This document shows, piece after piece, positions 24,662 through 33,183 of a stretch of DNA of 64,000 nucleotides. Numbering within the stretch: the stretch's first letter is position 1; every line of letters begins with the position of its first letter. Both the position numbers and the translations under genes were made by a program. The DNA lies in assembly GCF_004765815.2 (NCBI RefSeq), contig NZ_ML974127.1, positions 536,927 to 600,926 of the forward strand. The letters are read 5' to 3'. The notes below the pieces were generated by a model that saw only the letters and a list, made by a program, of their open reading frames with translations, was not told the DNA's origin and searched no databases. This DNA comes from Halorussus salinus. GTDB lineage: Archaea; Halobacteriota; Halobacteria; Halobacteriales; Haladaptataceae.

Positions 24662-24907
24662 ATGATTCGCAAATCGATGTTCATCGGACTCGCCGCAGTC
24701 GTGCTTCTCGCCGGAATGACGGGCGCTACGGCCGCCACGGACACCGAGACCGTCCAGCAGACGCCAGTCGAAGACGACCGCCTCACGGAACTCAGCGTCG
24801 TTACCATGAACGACGACTGCGTGAACTTGTCGGGCACCGTCTCGGTTCAGTGCGGTGGTGGTGATTACTGCGTCGGTGAACCCGGATCGAACTGCGGTTG
24901 GCTCTGA
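24662..24907 (+). CDS. Small secreted four-cysteine peptide precursor
   Basis: An 81-residue precursor. Residues 1-25 are a Sec signal peptide (MIRKSMFIGLAAVVLLAGMT, then GATAA). Residues about 26-50 are an acidic spacer (TDTETVQQTPVEDDRLTELS). Residues 52-81 are a compact Gly/Cys-rich core with cysteines at 53, 64, 70 and 78 that ends GSNCGWL. Base composition is less GC-rich than the neighbours and the gene lies in a 382-base insert between the decayed and intact copies of the ligase 5' end, so recent acquisition is likely. I do not recognise the family. Possibilities are a disulfide-stabilised antimicrobial or signalling peptide, or a modified peptide precursor; no processing enzyme is adjacent. 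Confidence 0.7.
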   Translation: MIRKSMFIGLAAVVLLAGMTGATAATDTETVQQTPVEDDRLTELSVVTMNDDCVNLSGTVSVQCGGGDYCVGEPGSNCGWL

Positions 24908-24959
24908 CGGAAGCGCCGAATCGGACTCTTTTTTCACGTCACGGTGCCGACCAAGGGGT

Positions 24960-25709
24960 ATGACCGAGATTCCCGACGACCACCCCCGCGCCCAGTCGCT
25001 CCGGACCCGCCACCGAATCGAGGAGGGCGTCGAGTTGGGCATCACGAGCAAGCAGGGACTCATCGCGCAGGGCCGCGGCGAGGCCTACGACTACCTGCTC
25101 GGCGAGGAGACCACGCCGAGCGCCGACCGCGCGGAGCGGGCCGCGGCCGCGCAGTTGCTCCTCGCGGACCACCCCGTCCTCTCGGTGAACGGGAACGTCG
25201 CCGCGCTCGTCCCCGGCGAGATGGTCGCGCTGGCAGAAGCGACCGGCGCGGACCTCGAAGTCAACCTCTTCAACCGGACCGACGAGCGAATGCAGGCCAT
25301 CGCCGACCACCTGCGCGACCACGGCGCGGAAGACGTGAAGGGTCTCGCCGCGGACGGCCGGATTCCGGGGCTGGACCACGAGCGCGCGAAGGTGGACGCC
25401 GACGGCATCGGCGACGCCGACGTGGTGGTCGTCCCGCTGGAGGACGGCGACCGCGCGGAGGCGCTGGCCGAGATGGGTAAGACCGAGATAGTCATCGACC
25501 TGAATCCGATGTCCCGCTCGGCCCAGACGGCCGCGATTCCCATCATCGACAACATCGTCCGAGCGATTCCGAACGTGACGAAACACGCCGAGGAGTTGCG
25601 CGAGCGGGGCGCGAGCCGAGACGAGTTAGAAGCCATCGTCGCCGACTTCGACCGCGAGGAGGCCCTCCGAGCCGCCGAGGAGACGATTCGGCAGGGCGAG
25701 TTGGACTGA
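24960..25709 (+). CDS. 4-phosphopantoate-beta-alanine ligase (phosphopantothenate synthetase)
   Basis: A 249-residue enzyme of the archaeal DUF137 family, which condenses 4-phosphopantoate with beta-alanine to give 4-phosphopantothenate for CoA. Start MTEIPDDHPRAQSLRTRHRI at 24960. Other landmarks are GVELGITSKQGLIAQGRGEA, PVLSVNGNVAALVPGEMVAL, VNLFNRTDERMQAI, VVVPLEDGDRAEAL and DLNPMSRSAQTAAI followed by PIIDNIVRAIPN. It works with the pantoate kinase at 22959. Its 5' end is duplicated upstream (24471-24577), and its present promoter lies within or downstream of the inserted peptide cassette, so its expression may have changed. Confidence 0.93.
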   Translation: MTEIPDDHPRAQSLRTRHRIEEGVELGITSKQGLIAQGRGEAYDYLLGEETTPSADRAERAAAAQLLLADHPVLSVNGNVAALVPGEMVALAEATGADLEVNLFNRTDERMQAIADHLRDHGAEDVKGLAADGRIPGLDHERAKVDADGIGDADVVVVPLEDGDRAEALAEMGKTEIVIDLNPMSRSAQTAAIPIIDNIVRAIPNVTKHAEELRERGASRDELEAIVADFDREEALRAAEETIRQGELD

Positions 25710-25763
25710 CCGACCGCCGCGGTTCCGCTATCTTTTTATTTTCCGAACAGAACTACGCCACGA

Positions 25764-28403
25764 TTGCATGACTCGACGGAGTTCGCTCGCGCGGGTGACG
25801 ACGCCGTGACCGAGTACGAAGTGCGGTACGTGGACCGGACGCTCCCCGACCCCGAGACCGTCCGCGACGCCCTCTCGACGGTGGACGACGCGCTCGGAGA
25901 CGAGCGACTGGTCAGGCTGTGTCGGCTCCTCTATCCGGTTCACAGGGTCCGAATCGCGTACACGCCGCCCGGCGACCCCGGCGCGGTCGCCGGACGCGCC
26001 GACGTGCTGGCGGACGGCCGCGGGGCGGGCCGCGACGCCGACCTCGCCCCTTTCGCCGAGAAGTGCGCCTCGCCGGTCCCGGTCTCGCTGGTCGGACGCT
26101 ACCGACTCGGCACCCACGCCGGGCCCGAGTCGGCGATTCCCCTCGACTTCGAACGCGACAAGCGGTCGGTCAGAGGCGAGGTCGCCGAACGGCTCCGGGA
26201 CGCCGACGCCGACTCGGTGGGACGACTCAGGGACCGCTACGGCCTGCCCGACGAGTTCGACCCCGAGGGAGCGGTCGAAATCGCGGACGTGACTCGCCTC
26301 TACCTCCCGTTCTGGCTCGCGGAGTTCGGCGGCGACGCGGGCGGCGGGCGACTGGTCGCGTTCCGCGACGCCAAGTGGATAACCGACGACGAGACCCGCA
26401 AGGGCGGGTGGCTCTCCGAACACGTCGCGGGAGACGACGCGCTCCTCGGGCGAGTTCGGGACGTGGCGACGCTGGCGACGTGGCGCGAGCGCCGCGGACC
26501 GCGCGACGGGACCGCGGCGTCCGACTCGCCGACCCGAACCGGCGACAGTTCCGGGGGTCCGATTCGTGACGCCCTCTCCTCGGCCGACGAATCGGTCGAA
26601 TCCGGCAAATCCGGTGAGTCGGTCGAACCAAGTGACTCCGCCAACTCCAGCGAAGCGGTCGATTCGGGTGACGAGGAGGGAACCGGCGACGACGCGCAAC
26701 CCGACGAAATCACGGTCCCCGACGACGTGGACCTGTCGGTCCGGTCCATCGTGGAGACGAACCCGGACCGCGACTTCGCCGACGTGGGCGGGATGGCCGA
26801 CCTCAAGACGACGCTGACGGAGTTGGTCGTGGACCCGCTCGAAGACCCCGAGACCTACGAGCGATACGGTCTCGGCGTGACCGACGGCGTGTTGCTCTAC
26901 GGTCCGCCGGGGTGCGGGAAGACGTACGTGGCTGGCGCGCTGGCGGGGGAACTCGACCGCCACTTCCTCTCCATCTCGCCGAGCGACCTGACGAGCAAGT
27001 TCGTCGGCGAGGCCGCGGACAACGTGGCCGACCTGTTCGAGGTCGCGCGAGCGAACGCGCCCTGTCTGGTGTTCATCGACGAGATAGACGCCGTGGCCAG
27101 CGACCGGAGCGGCGAGATGACCAACACCGAACAGCAGATGGTCAATCAACTCCTCGCCGAACTGGAGGGGTCCAGCGACGACGACGTGGTGGTGATGGCC
27201 GCGACGAACCTCCTCGAAGACGTAGACGACGCGGTGTTGCGCTCGGGCCGGTTCGACGAGCGCGTCGAAGTCGGGCCGCCGGACGCCGACGCGCGCGAGG
27301 CCATCCTCGGGGTCCACCTTGACGGGCGACCGACGGCCGACGACCTCGCGCTCGCCGAGGCGGTCGAACGAACCGCGGGCCACGCCGCCAGCGACCTCGA
27401 ACTCGTCGCGGAGCGAGCGGCGCGGGCGGCGCTCGCCGACGAGGCCGACATCCGAGCGGAACACCTGCTGGCGGCCGCCGAGGAGGTCGAGACGAGCATC
27501 CCGGCGTGGCTGGACGAGTACGACGTGGCGGCGACCGGCGAGGCCGACGAGGACGGCGTCCGGCAACCGCCGGGCGTCTCGCTGGACGCGGGCGAGTTGC
27601 TGGACGCGCCCCCCGACCGCGACTTCGCGGCGATGCCCGGCATGGCGGGACCGGCGACCGCCCTCCGCGAGCGCGTCCTCGACCAACTCCGCAATGCCGA
27701 CGAGTACGCCGACTACGGACTCGACTCGCCCGAGGGCGTCCTCCTGTACGGCCCGCCCGAGTGCGGGAAGACGTACCTGAGCCGCGCTGTCGCGGGGGAA
27801 CTCGACCGGCCGTACCTCCGGGTGACGCCGACCGAACTCGCCGTCGAGTGGGACGGCTCGCCCACAGAAAACCTCGCCGACGCCTTCGAAATCGCGCGAG
27901 CCAACGCGCCCTGCGTCGTGTTCGTGGACGACTTGGACGCGCTGACGCCGGGCGGTCCGGCAGCGGCCGACCGCGCGCTGACCCATCGGCTCGTCGCCGA
28001 ACTCGCCGCGACGCCGCCGGACGTGTTCGTCGTCGGCGCGACCCACCTCGTGGAGGACGTTGCCGATTCGGTCCGCCACGCCGACTGTTTCGCCGAGCGC
28101 GTCGAGGTCCCGCTCCCCGACGCCGACACCCGCGAGGCGGTCCTGCGGGCGACGTTAGACGACAGGCTCCTCGGCGACGTGGACTGGGACGAAGTGGTCG
28201 AGGCGTCGGCGGGCGACACCGTGGGCGACCTCCGACTGGTCGCGGAGAGCGCGGCCCGGAGCGCGCTCCGGGAAGACGAGGAAGTAGACACCGACCGCCT
28301 GCGCTCGGCGCTGGCGACGGTCGGCCGGAGCGTCGAAGACTGGAACGAGCGCAGTCGCTACGCCGACAGCGAGTACGGCTCGGACCTGCGGAGCGTGCGC
28401 TGA
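25764..28403 (+). CDS. Tandem AAA ATPase (Cdc48-like) with degenerate second ATPase domain
   Basis: About 879 residues: a unique N-terminal domain (about 1-240), an acidic Ser/Glu linker (about 250-320), then two AAA modules. D1 is complete: Walker A GPPGCGKT (380-387), Walker B CLVFIDEIDA, sensor 1 MAATNLLE and arginine-finger context LRSGRFDERVE. D2 keeps Walker A as GPPECGKT (663-670) but has Walker B VVFVDDLDA (Glu to Asp), ATHLVE in place of the ATN sensor, and HADCFAERVE lacking the SGRF arginine. D2 is therefore probably structural or binds nucleotide without hydrolysis. The start is uncertain: TTG at 25764 or GTG at 25806 (VTEYEVRYVDRTLPDP). A TATA-like CTTTTTATTTTCC lies at about 25731-25743. 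Substrate unknown. Confidence 0.85.
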   Translation: MHDSTEFARAGDDAVTEYEVRYVDRTLPDPETVRDALSTVDDALGDERLVRLCRLLYPVHRVRIAYTPPGDPGAVAGRADVLADGRGAGRDADLAPFAEKCASPVPVSLVGRYRLGTHAGPESAIPLDFERDKRSVRGEVAERLRDADADSVGRLRDRYGLPDEFDPEGAVEIADVTRLYLPFWLAEFGGDAGGGRLVAFRDAKWITDDETRKGGWLSEHVAGDDALLGRVRDVATLATWRERRGPRDGTAASDSPTRTGDSSGGPIRDALSSADESVESGKSGESVEPSDSANSSEAVDSGDEEGTGDDAQPDEITVPDDVDLSVRSIVETNPDRDFADVGGMADLKTTLTELVVDPLEDPETYERYGLGVTDGVLLYGPPGCGKTYVAGALAGELDRHFLSISPSDLTSKFVGEAADNVADLFEVARANAPCLVFIDEIDAVASDRSGEMTNTEQQMVNQLLAELEGSSDDDVVVMAATNLLEDVDDAVLRSGRFDERVEVGPPDADAREAILGVHLDGRPTADDLALAEAVERTAGHAASDLELVAERAARAALADEADIRAEHLLAAAEEVETSIPAWLDEYDVAATGEADEDGVRQPPGVSLDAGELLDAPPDRDFAAMPGMAGPATALRERVLDQLRNADEYADYGLDSPEGVLLYGPPECGKTYLSRAVAGELDRPYLRVTPTELAVEWDGSPTENLADAFEIARANAPCVVFVDDLDALTPGGPAAADRALTHRLVAELAATPPDVFVVGATHLVEDVADSVRHADCFAERVEVPLPDADTREAVLRATLDDRLLGDVDWDEVVEASAGDTVGDLRLVAESAARSALREDEEVDTDRLRSALATVGRSVEDWNERSRYADSEYGSDLRSVR

Positions 28404-28483
28404 GCGGAGGCTCCTCGGTGTCGTCGTGTTAGTTCTCGCAAAAATCGCAATCTGGCGTCGCGCTGTGCGACGTGAGTTTCGAT

Positions 28484-28678
28484 TTAAGCGCGGACGACGT
28501 TCGTCGCGCGCGGGCCCTTGGGGGCGTCTTCGATGTCGAATTCGATGTCAGTGCCTTCTTCGAGGTCGGGGCCGCCAACGTCCTCCATGTGGAAGAATAC
28601 GTCGTCGTCAGAGTCCTCGGTCGCGATGAAGCCGTAACCGCCTGTGTCGTTGAAGAAATCAACAGTTCCGTTTGCCAT
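28484..28678 (-). CDS. cspA: Cold-shock protein (CspA family)
   Basis: A 64-residue single-domain nucleic-acid-binding protein with both RNP motifs: GYGFIAT (RNP1-like) and DVFFHMEDV (RNP2-like). MANGTVDFFNDTGGYGFIAT is the standard haloarchaeal beginning, and GPRATNVVRA the standard end. Members bind single-stranded RNA/DNA and act as RNA chaperones. It is monocistronic; the leader on the minus strand appears about 50 bases long, with an AT-rich GAATTTTAGGTTTAG near 28750-28765 as a possible TATA region. Confidence 0.95.
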   Translation of the reverse strand: MANGTVDFFNDTGGYGFIATEDSDDDVFFHMEDVGGPDLEEGTDIEFDIEDAPKGPRATNVVRA

Positions 28679-28893
28679 TACAATTATCTAATGGCCCCCG
28701 TCACGGATAACACTTCCGAGGGTCGCGGTATCACGGCTGTCGGCCGCTCTAAACCTAAAATTCTACCGCGTACGGGTGCGTTCGGCTTTAAGTCGGGTGT
28801 TCGCGTCGATTCCGCGGAAACGAGTCGAACGTGACGAGGCTCTTCGCGCCCGAGTTCGACACTTCTTAGAATCGCAACTAATACCCACAGTTT

Positions 28894-29571
28894 ATGAAGA
28901 GAGCGTACACGCGCCGCGTCCTTCTCGGAAGCGCGGTCGCGTGGTTCGGCGCGGCGAGTGGTTGTTCGTCCCCCCGCGACGACCAGACGGGGACCGAGCG
29001 GACTCAGCCTACCGCGACCCGAACGCCCGAGACGACGAGTCGAGTGAGGACGAGTCGGAGCGATACCGTGACGACTACCGCCGAGACGACCGCTCGAAGC
29101 CGAACGATGGAGTACACGGCGAGAGAGACGGGACGCGAGGTCGTCGCCGACCTCCGATACGCCTCGGCCGAGAGGATTCACGGCGGGGCGCTCCTGACCT
29201 CGACGGACGAACTCCGTCGGGTTCGAGCGGAGGTCGCCGAGACGGAAATCGGGCGCTTCGTCCGCGAGACGAACTTCGACGACAGCTACCTGTTGATACT
29301 GCGAACGACGCTTCCCAGTGCCGGACGGTTCCTCCTCGAAGGGATAGAGAGGACCGACGACGAGACCGTTCGGGCGGTCGCCGAGGCCGAGAGCCTACCC
29401 GGACCCAGCGCCGAGACCACGAAGACGGTGGTAGTGCGCGTGATGGGCGCATCAGCGCCCTCGACGGCGATCGTAACGGTGATTCACCCGTCCTTCGAAG
29501 AAGGCGAGACGGTCCGATTCACTGTCAGTGACGAAGGAAGTCGGTCGAGAGCCGGAACTTCGACGGCCTGA
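28894..29571 (+). CDS. Tat-exported lipoprotein of unknown function
   Basis: A 225-residue protein with a Tat lipoprotein signal: MKRAYTRRVLLGSAVAWFGA then ASGCSS, where the Cys is the lipidated residue. A Thr/Arg-rich low-complexity linker (about 30-75) precedes a compact domain (about 78-215) with TGREVVADLRYASAERIHGG, VRETNFDDSYLLILRTTLPS and a C-terminal VVVRVMGASAPSTAIVTVIH plus GETVRFTVSD. I do not recognise the domain. Expected on the outer face of the membrane. The gene is monocistronic. Confidence 0.78.
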   Translation: MKRAYTRRVLLGSAVAWFGAASGCSSPRDDQTGTERTQPTATRTPETTSRVRTSRSDTVTTTAETTARSRTMEYTARETGREVVADLRYASAERIHGGALLTSTDELRRVRAEVAETEIGRFVRETNFDDSYLLILRTTLPSAGRFLLEGIERTDDETVRAVAEAESLPGPSAETTKTVVVRVMGASAPSTAIVTVIHPSFEEGETVRFTVSDEGSRSRAGTSTA

Positions 29572-29671
29572 GCGTCGCCATTCTCCAACCGCGTTGGCGT
29601 AACACGAACTGTTCGTCGCCAGCGAATCGAATCGGGGTCCGAGTCGAAACGGTGACGCGAAGCGTCCGTGA

Positions 29672-30655
<984 letters not shown>

Positions 30656-30673
30656 CCACTTTTTACTTCGTCG

Positions 30674-30786
30674 GGTTCCCTCGCTCACTTCGTTCGCTAC
30701 GGGAACCACTCCTCGCAAAAACTTGGGGAAAAACCTCCCGGACGCTCGCTCCGCTCGCGTCCGGTGAACCACGCGCCTCCGGCGCG
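30674..30786. repeat. Cluster of three inverted repeats after thi4
   Basis: Three hairpin-forming repeats follow one another between thi4 and the next gene: GGTTCCC/GGGAACC (30674-30707), CCGGACGC/GCGTCCGG (30738-30764) and CGCGCC/GGCGCG (30772-30786). The first loop contains the CTCGCTCACTTCGTTCGC sequence that is common in haloarchaeal intergenic repeats. They may help 3'-end formation or be REP-like elements. They are not followed by clean T-runs, so I do not call them terminators. Confidence 0.55.
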
Positions 30787-30860
30787 CGGATGCTTGAACC
30801 GCAGGTCGTCGTGGTCGCTACAACCACAACGTGTTTTATCGAGTGGTACAACAGACGAAT

Positions 30861-31646
30861 ATGGCCGGGAAGATTACGCTCTACCGCGCGCCGACCACCG
30901 TCGCTGACGCCGAGGAGATAGCTGACTGGCTCCGCGAGCGCCTCGCCGCCGACGTGGCGGTCCGCGAGCGATTTCTGGACGCGCATCGCTCCGACGACGG
31001 CGGCGCTCCCAGCACCGAGGAGCTAGCCGAACAGTTCGCCGAGGCGCGGGTCTCCTCGCCCTACGAGCGCGAGACGGGCAACACGATGCTCGGTATCCGC
31101 CGGTACGAGGAGCGCACACTCGACCACCCCGAGCGCGCGGGCGGCGTCCTCTACGACGGCGTGGGCGTCCAGCGCGCGCTCAACGCCGCGATTCCCGAGA
31201 GCGAGCGACCGCTCGACCACCTCCACGTCGCCCTGCTGGACCGCGCTATCGGGACGTGGGGCGACCACGACGCGAGGTGGCACAAGCGGGTGAACCTCCT
31301 CGGTCAGCCAGCCATCGTCTCGGTGCCGGGGCTGTACGAAGCGCCAGCCAAGCCCGAGCAGTACTACGAGGAGAAACAGAAGACGGCGTTGCTGTCGGGC
31401 GACGCGCCGCCCCGCGAGGTGCTGGAGAGCGAAGTCGAGGGCGAGTTTCTGGTCGCCGACGACCCGCGGACGACCGAGGCGCTGAAAGGCTACGTCCTGC
31501 AGGCGGTCCACTGCTGGCGGACCGGCGAGGGGTTCTGCGAGGAGGAGATTTGTCGGCTCTCGAACCCGCATCGCCAACCGGGAGTGGTCGAGGCCCAACT
31601 CCGCGACCCCGAGTTCTGCGAGGCCCACGCCGAGTCCTACGAGTAG
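30861..31646 (+). CDS. Conserved haloarchaeal protein, DUF6775-like putative metallopeptidase
   Basis: A 261-residue soluble protein beginning MAGKITLYRAPTTVADAEEI. It contains ADWLRERLAADVAVRERFLD, a His-rich central segment (DHLHVALLDRAIGTWGDHDA, then RWHKRVNLLGQPAIVSVPGL), and a C-terminal Cys/His segment (LQAVHCWRTGEGFCEEEICR and PEFCEAHAESYE). The layout matches the family I recall as DUF6775, annotated as putative metallopeptidases; no classical HExxH is present, so enzymatic activity is unproven. A TATA-like GTGTTTTATCG sits about 25-30 bases before the ATG. The longer in-frame start at 30831 would overlap this box. Confidence 0.6.
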   Translation: MAGKITLYRAPTTVADAEEIADWLRERLAADVAVRERFLDAHRSDDGGAPSTEELAEQFAEARVSSPYERETGNTMLGIRRYEERTLDHPERAGGVLYDGVGVQRALNAAIPESERPLDHLHVALLDRAIGTWGDHDARWHKRVNLLGQPAIVSVPGLYEAPAKPEQYYEEKQKTALLSGDAPPREVLESEVEGEFLVADDPRTTEALKGYVLQAVHCWRTGEGFCEEEICRLSNPHRQPGVVEAQLRDPEFCEAHAESYE

Positions 31647-31667
31647 CGCGACGAGTGGGGTCGGCGG

Positions 31668-32108
31668 TCACTCCTCGGACCGCAGGTCCTGCACCGTCAC
31701 GACGAGGCCGACGGCGAGCGACGCCGCCGCGAGACTCGCCAACCACGTCCAGTCGCCGAGGTTGCTCGCCCAGACGTTCCCGTCGGCGAAGCCCGCGGTC
31801 GAGCGCGACCGTACCGCGAGCCACCACAGCGCGCCCGCCCAGCAACAACCCAGCGGCCCGTTCGCGCGACCGAGTCGGTCCAGTGCGGCCGCGTCCGCGG
31901 CGAGTGCGACGCCGTGCCCGACTGCGACGAGGCCGACCAGCAGGAACAACCGCTCTTCGAGCAGGAGCGCCATCTCGCCGGTCGCGCCGACCAGCGCGTA
32001 CCCGCCGGTCGCGACGCCGAGGAGTCCCGCGAGGCTCCTCGTGGTGGTCCGCGTCGCTGGCGGAGTTACCGTGGGTTCGGCCGACCCGGTGGAGGAGTCG
32101 GTCGGCAT
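31668..32108 (-). CDS. Small integral membrane protein of unknown function
   Basis: A 146-residue protein starting MPTDSSTGSAEPTVTPP with four hydrophobic helices: around residues 26-47, 50-68, 82-100 and 118-137. Short loops contain RLGRANGPLGCCW. No conserved motif was recognised. It converges with the DUF6775-like gene (21 bases between stops). The ATG at 32108 gives a reasonable Thr/Ser-rich N-terminus; an upstream in-frame ATG at 32165 adds a basic stretch and cannot be excluded. Confidence 0.65.
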   Translation of the reverse strand: MPTDSSTGSAEPTVTPPATRTTTRSLAGLLGVATGGYALVGATGEMALLLEERLFLLVGLVAVGHGVALAADAAALDRLGRANGPLGCCWAGALWWLAVRSRSTAGFADGNVWASNLGDWTWLASLAAASLAVGLVVTVQDLRSEE

Positions 32109-32349
32109 CGTCCGGAAAAACTGGCGACGCGAGTTGTAGGCTTTCTGTTCGGCAGACCGAACCACGAAGTGCGAGCTATGGCTCTCGCCCCGGTCTGACA
32201 GACCACGGTGTCTGATGGACTCGGTTTATTCTATCGGCGCACCACTATCGAAGTGACGACATTGCGACTCTGGCAGTCAGTATCTGTCGTCCGGGGCTGG
32301 TATCCCCCACCACTACCCAAACTGGACCCTTCTGGCGCGAGACCGCTCG

Positions 32350-33027
32350 TCAAGCTACGCGTCCGCCCGTAATCCGAACCACGCCCAGTGCGCGTTCGCT
32401 GTGGGTCGTCTCGATGGCGCGCGCTCTGAGCGCCCGCCGAGCCGCCGCCACGCGGTCGTCTAACATCGTCCACGGCGGTTCGTCGTAGGCGTCCATCCCG
32501 GTCGGCGACGAGGCGACGACGAGGCCGCGGAACGCCTGATTCACCGGCCAGCCGAACCACCGCGTCGTCTGCGCGGCGTCCAGTAGCGCGAGTCGCCCGC
32601 CGGGCGCGAGGAGGTCGGCCCACCGCTCGACCTCGGCGGCGGGGTCGGCGAGCATCCCGACGACGAACGTCGCGAGGAGGGCGTCCGGTGGCTCGCGGAA
32701 CTCGACTTCGGTGGCGTCCGCGCGGACGCAGTGGACGTTGGGCCACTCCTCGCGCTCGACGCGCTCGCGGGCGCGGGCGAGCATCCCCTGCGTGAAGTCC
32801 ACGCCGACGACCCGACCGGTCGGACCGACGCGCTCGCGGAGGTGCGGGAAGTTCGCGCCCGTGCCACACCCCATCTCGACCACGGTGTCGCCGGGGTCGA
32901 GCGCGAGCGCGTCGGCTGCACGCGCTCGCAGGTTCCCGAGACCGGGCGTCGAACGCGCGAGGAGGTCGTAGAAGTCGGCCCACCGGCCGTAGAACTGCTG
33001 TGCCGCGGCGGTCGCGTCGCGTGACAT
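32350..33027 (-). CDS. Class I SAM-dependent methyltransferase
   Basis: A 225-residue methyltransferase of the UbiE/Methyltransf_11 type. Motif I is VVEMGCGTGANFPHLRERVG (about residues 49-68), motif II/acidic loop VVGVDFTQGMLARARERV, then HCVRADATEVEF and LLAPGGRLALLDA (post-motif region). Substrate cannot be told; homologues act on quinones, lipids and small molecules. The gene is monocistronic, divergent from the transducer gene. The 240 bases between its stop and the next upstream gene hold nothing recognisable. Confidence 0.88.
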   Translation of the reverse strand: MSRDATAAAQQFYGRWADFYDLLARSTPGLGNLRARAADALALDPGDTVVEMGCGTGANFPHLRERVGPTGRVVGVDFTQGMLARARERVEREEWPNVHCVRADATEVEFREPPDALLATFVVGMLADPAAEVERWADLLAPGGRLALLDAAQTTRWFGWPVNQAFRGLVVASSPTGMDAYDEPPWTMLDDRVAAARRALRARAIETTHSERALGVVRITGGRVA

Positions 33028-33183
33028 GTCGGTTCGTACGACCGCCGAGAACTAAACGTCTGAGGTCGAAATCGGAATCGCGGTGACGGATACGCGGATA
33101 GAACGACCAAATTTCAGATACATTCTCTTACGTTACCTATATAGTCTTAGGTTTTAAGAAGGGTGGGTGGAGAGTTCCGGCCG

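Noticed and set aside
25728-28079. 783-codon minus-strand frame opposite the AAA ATPase gene
   Set aside because: High GC creates long antisense open frames. The plus strand shows complete AAA motifs, and the minus-strand product has no recognisable motif.
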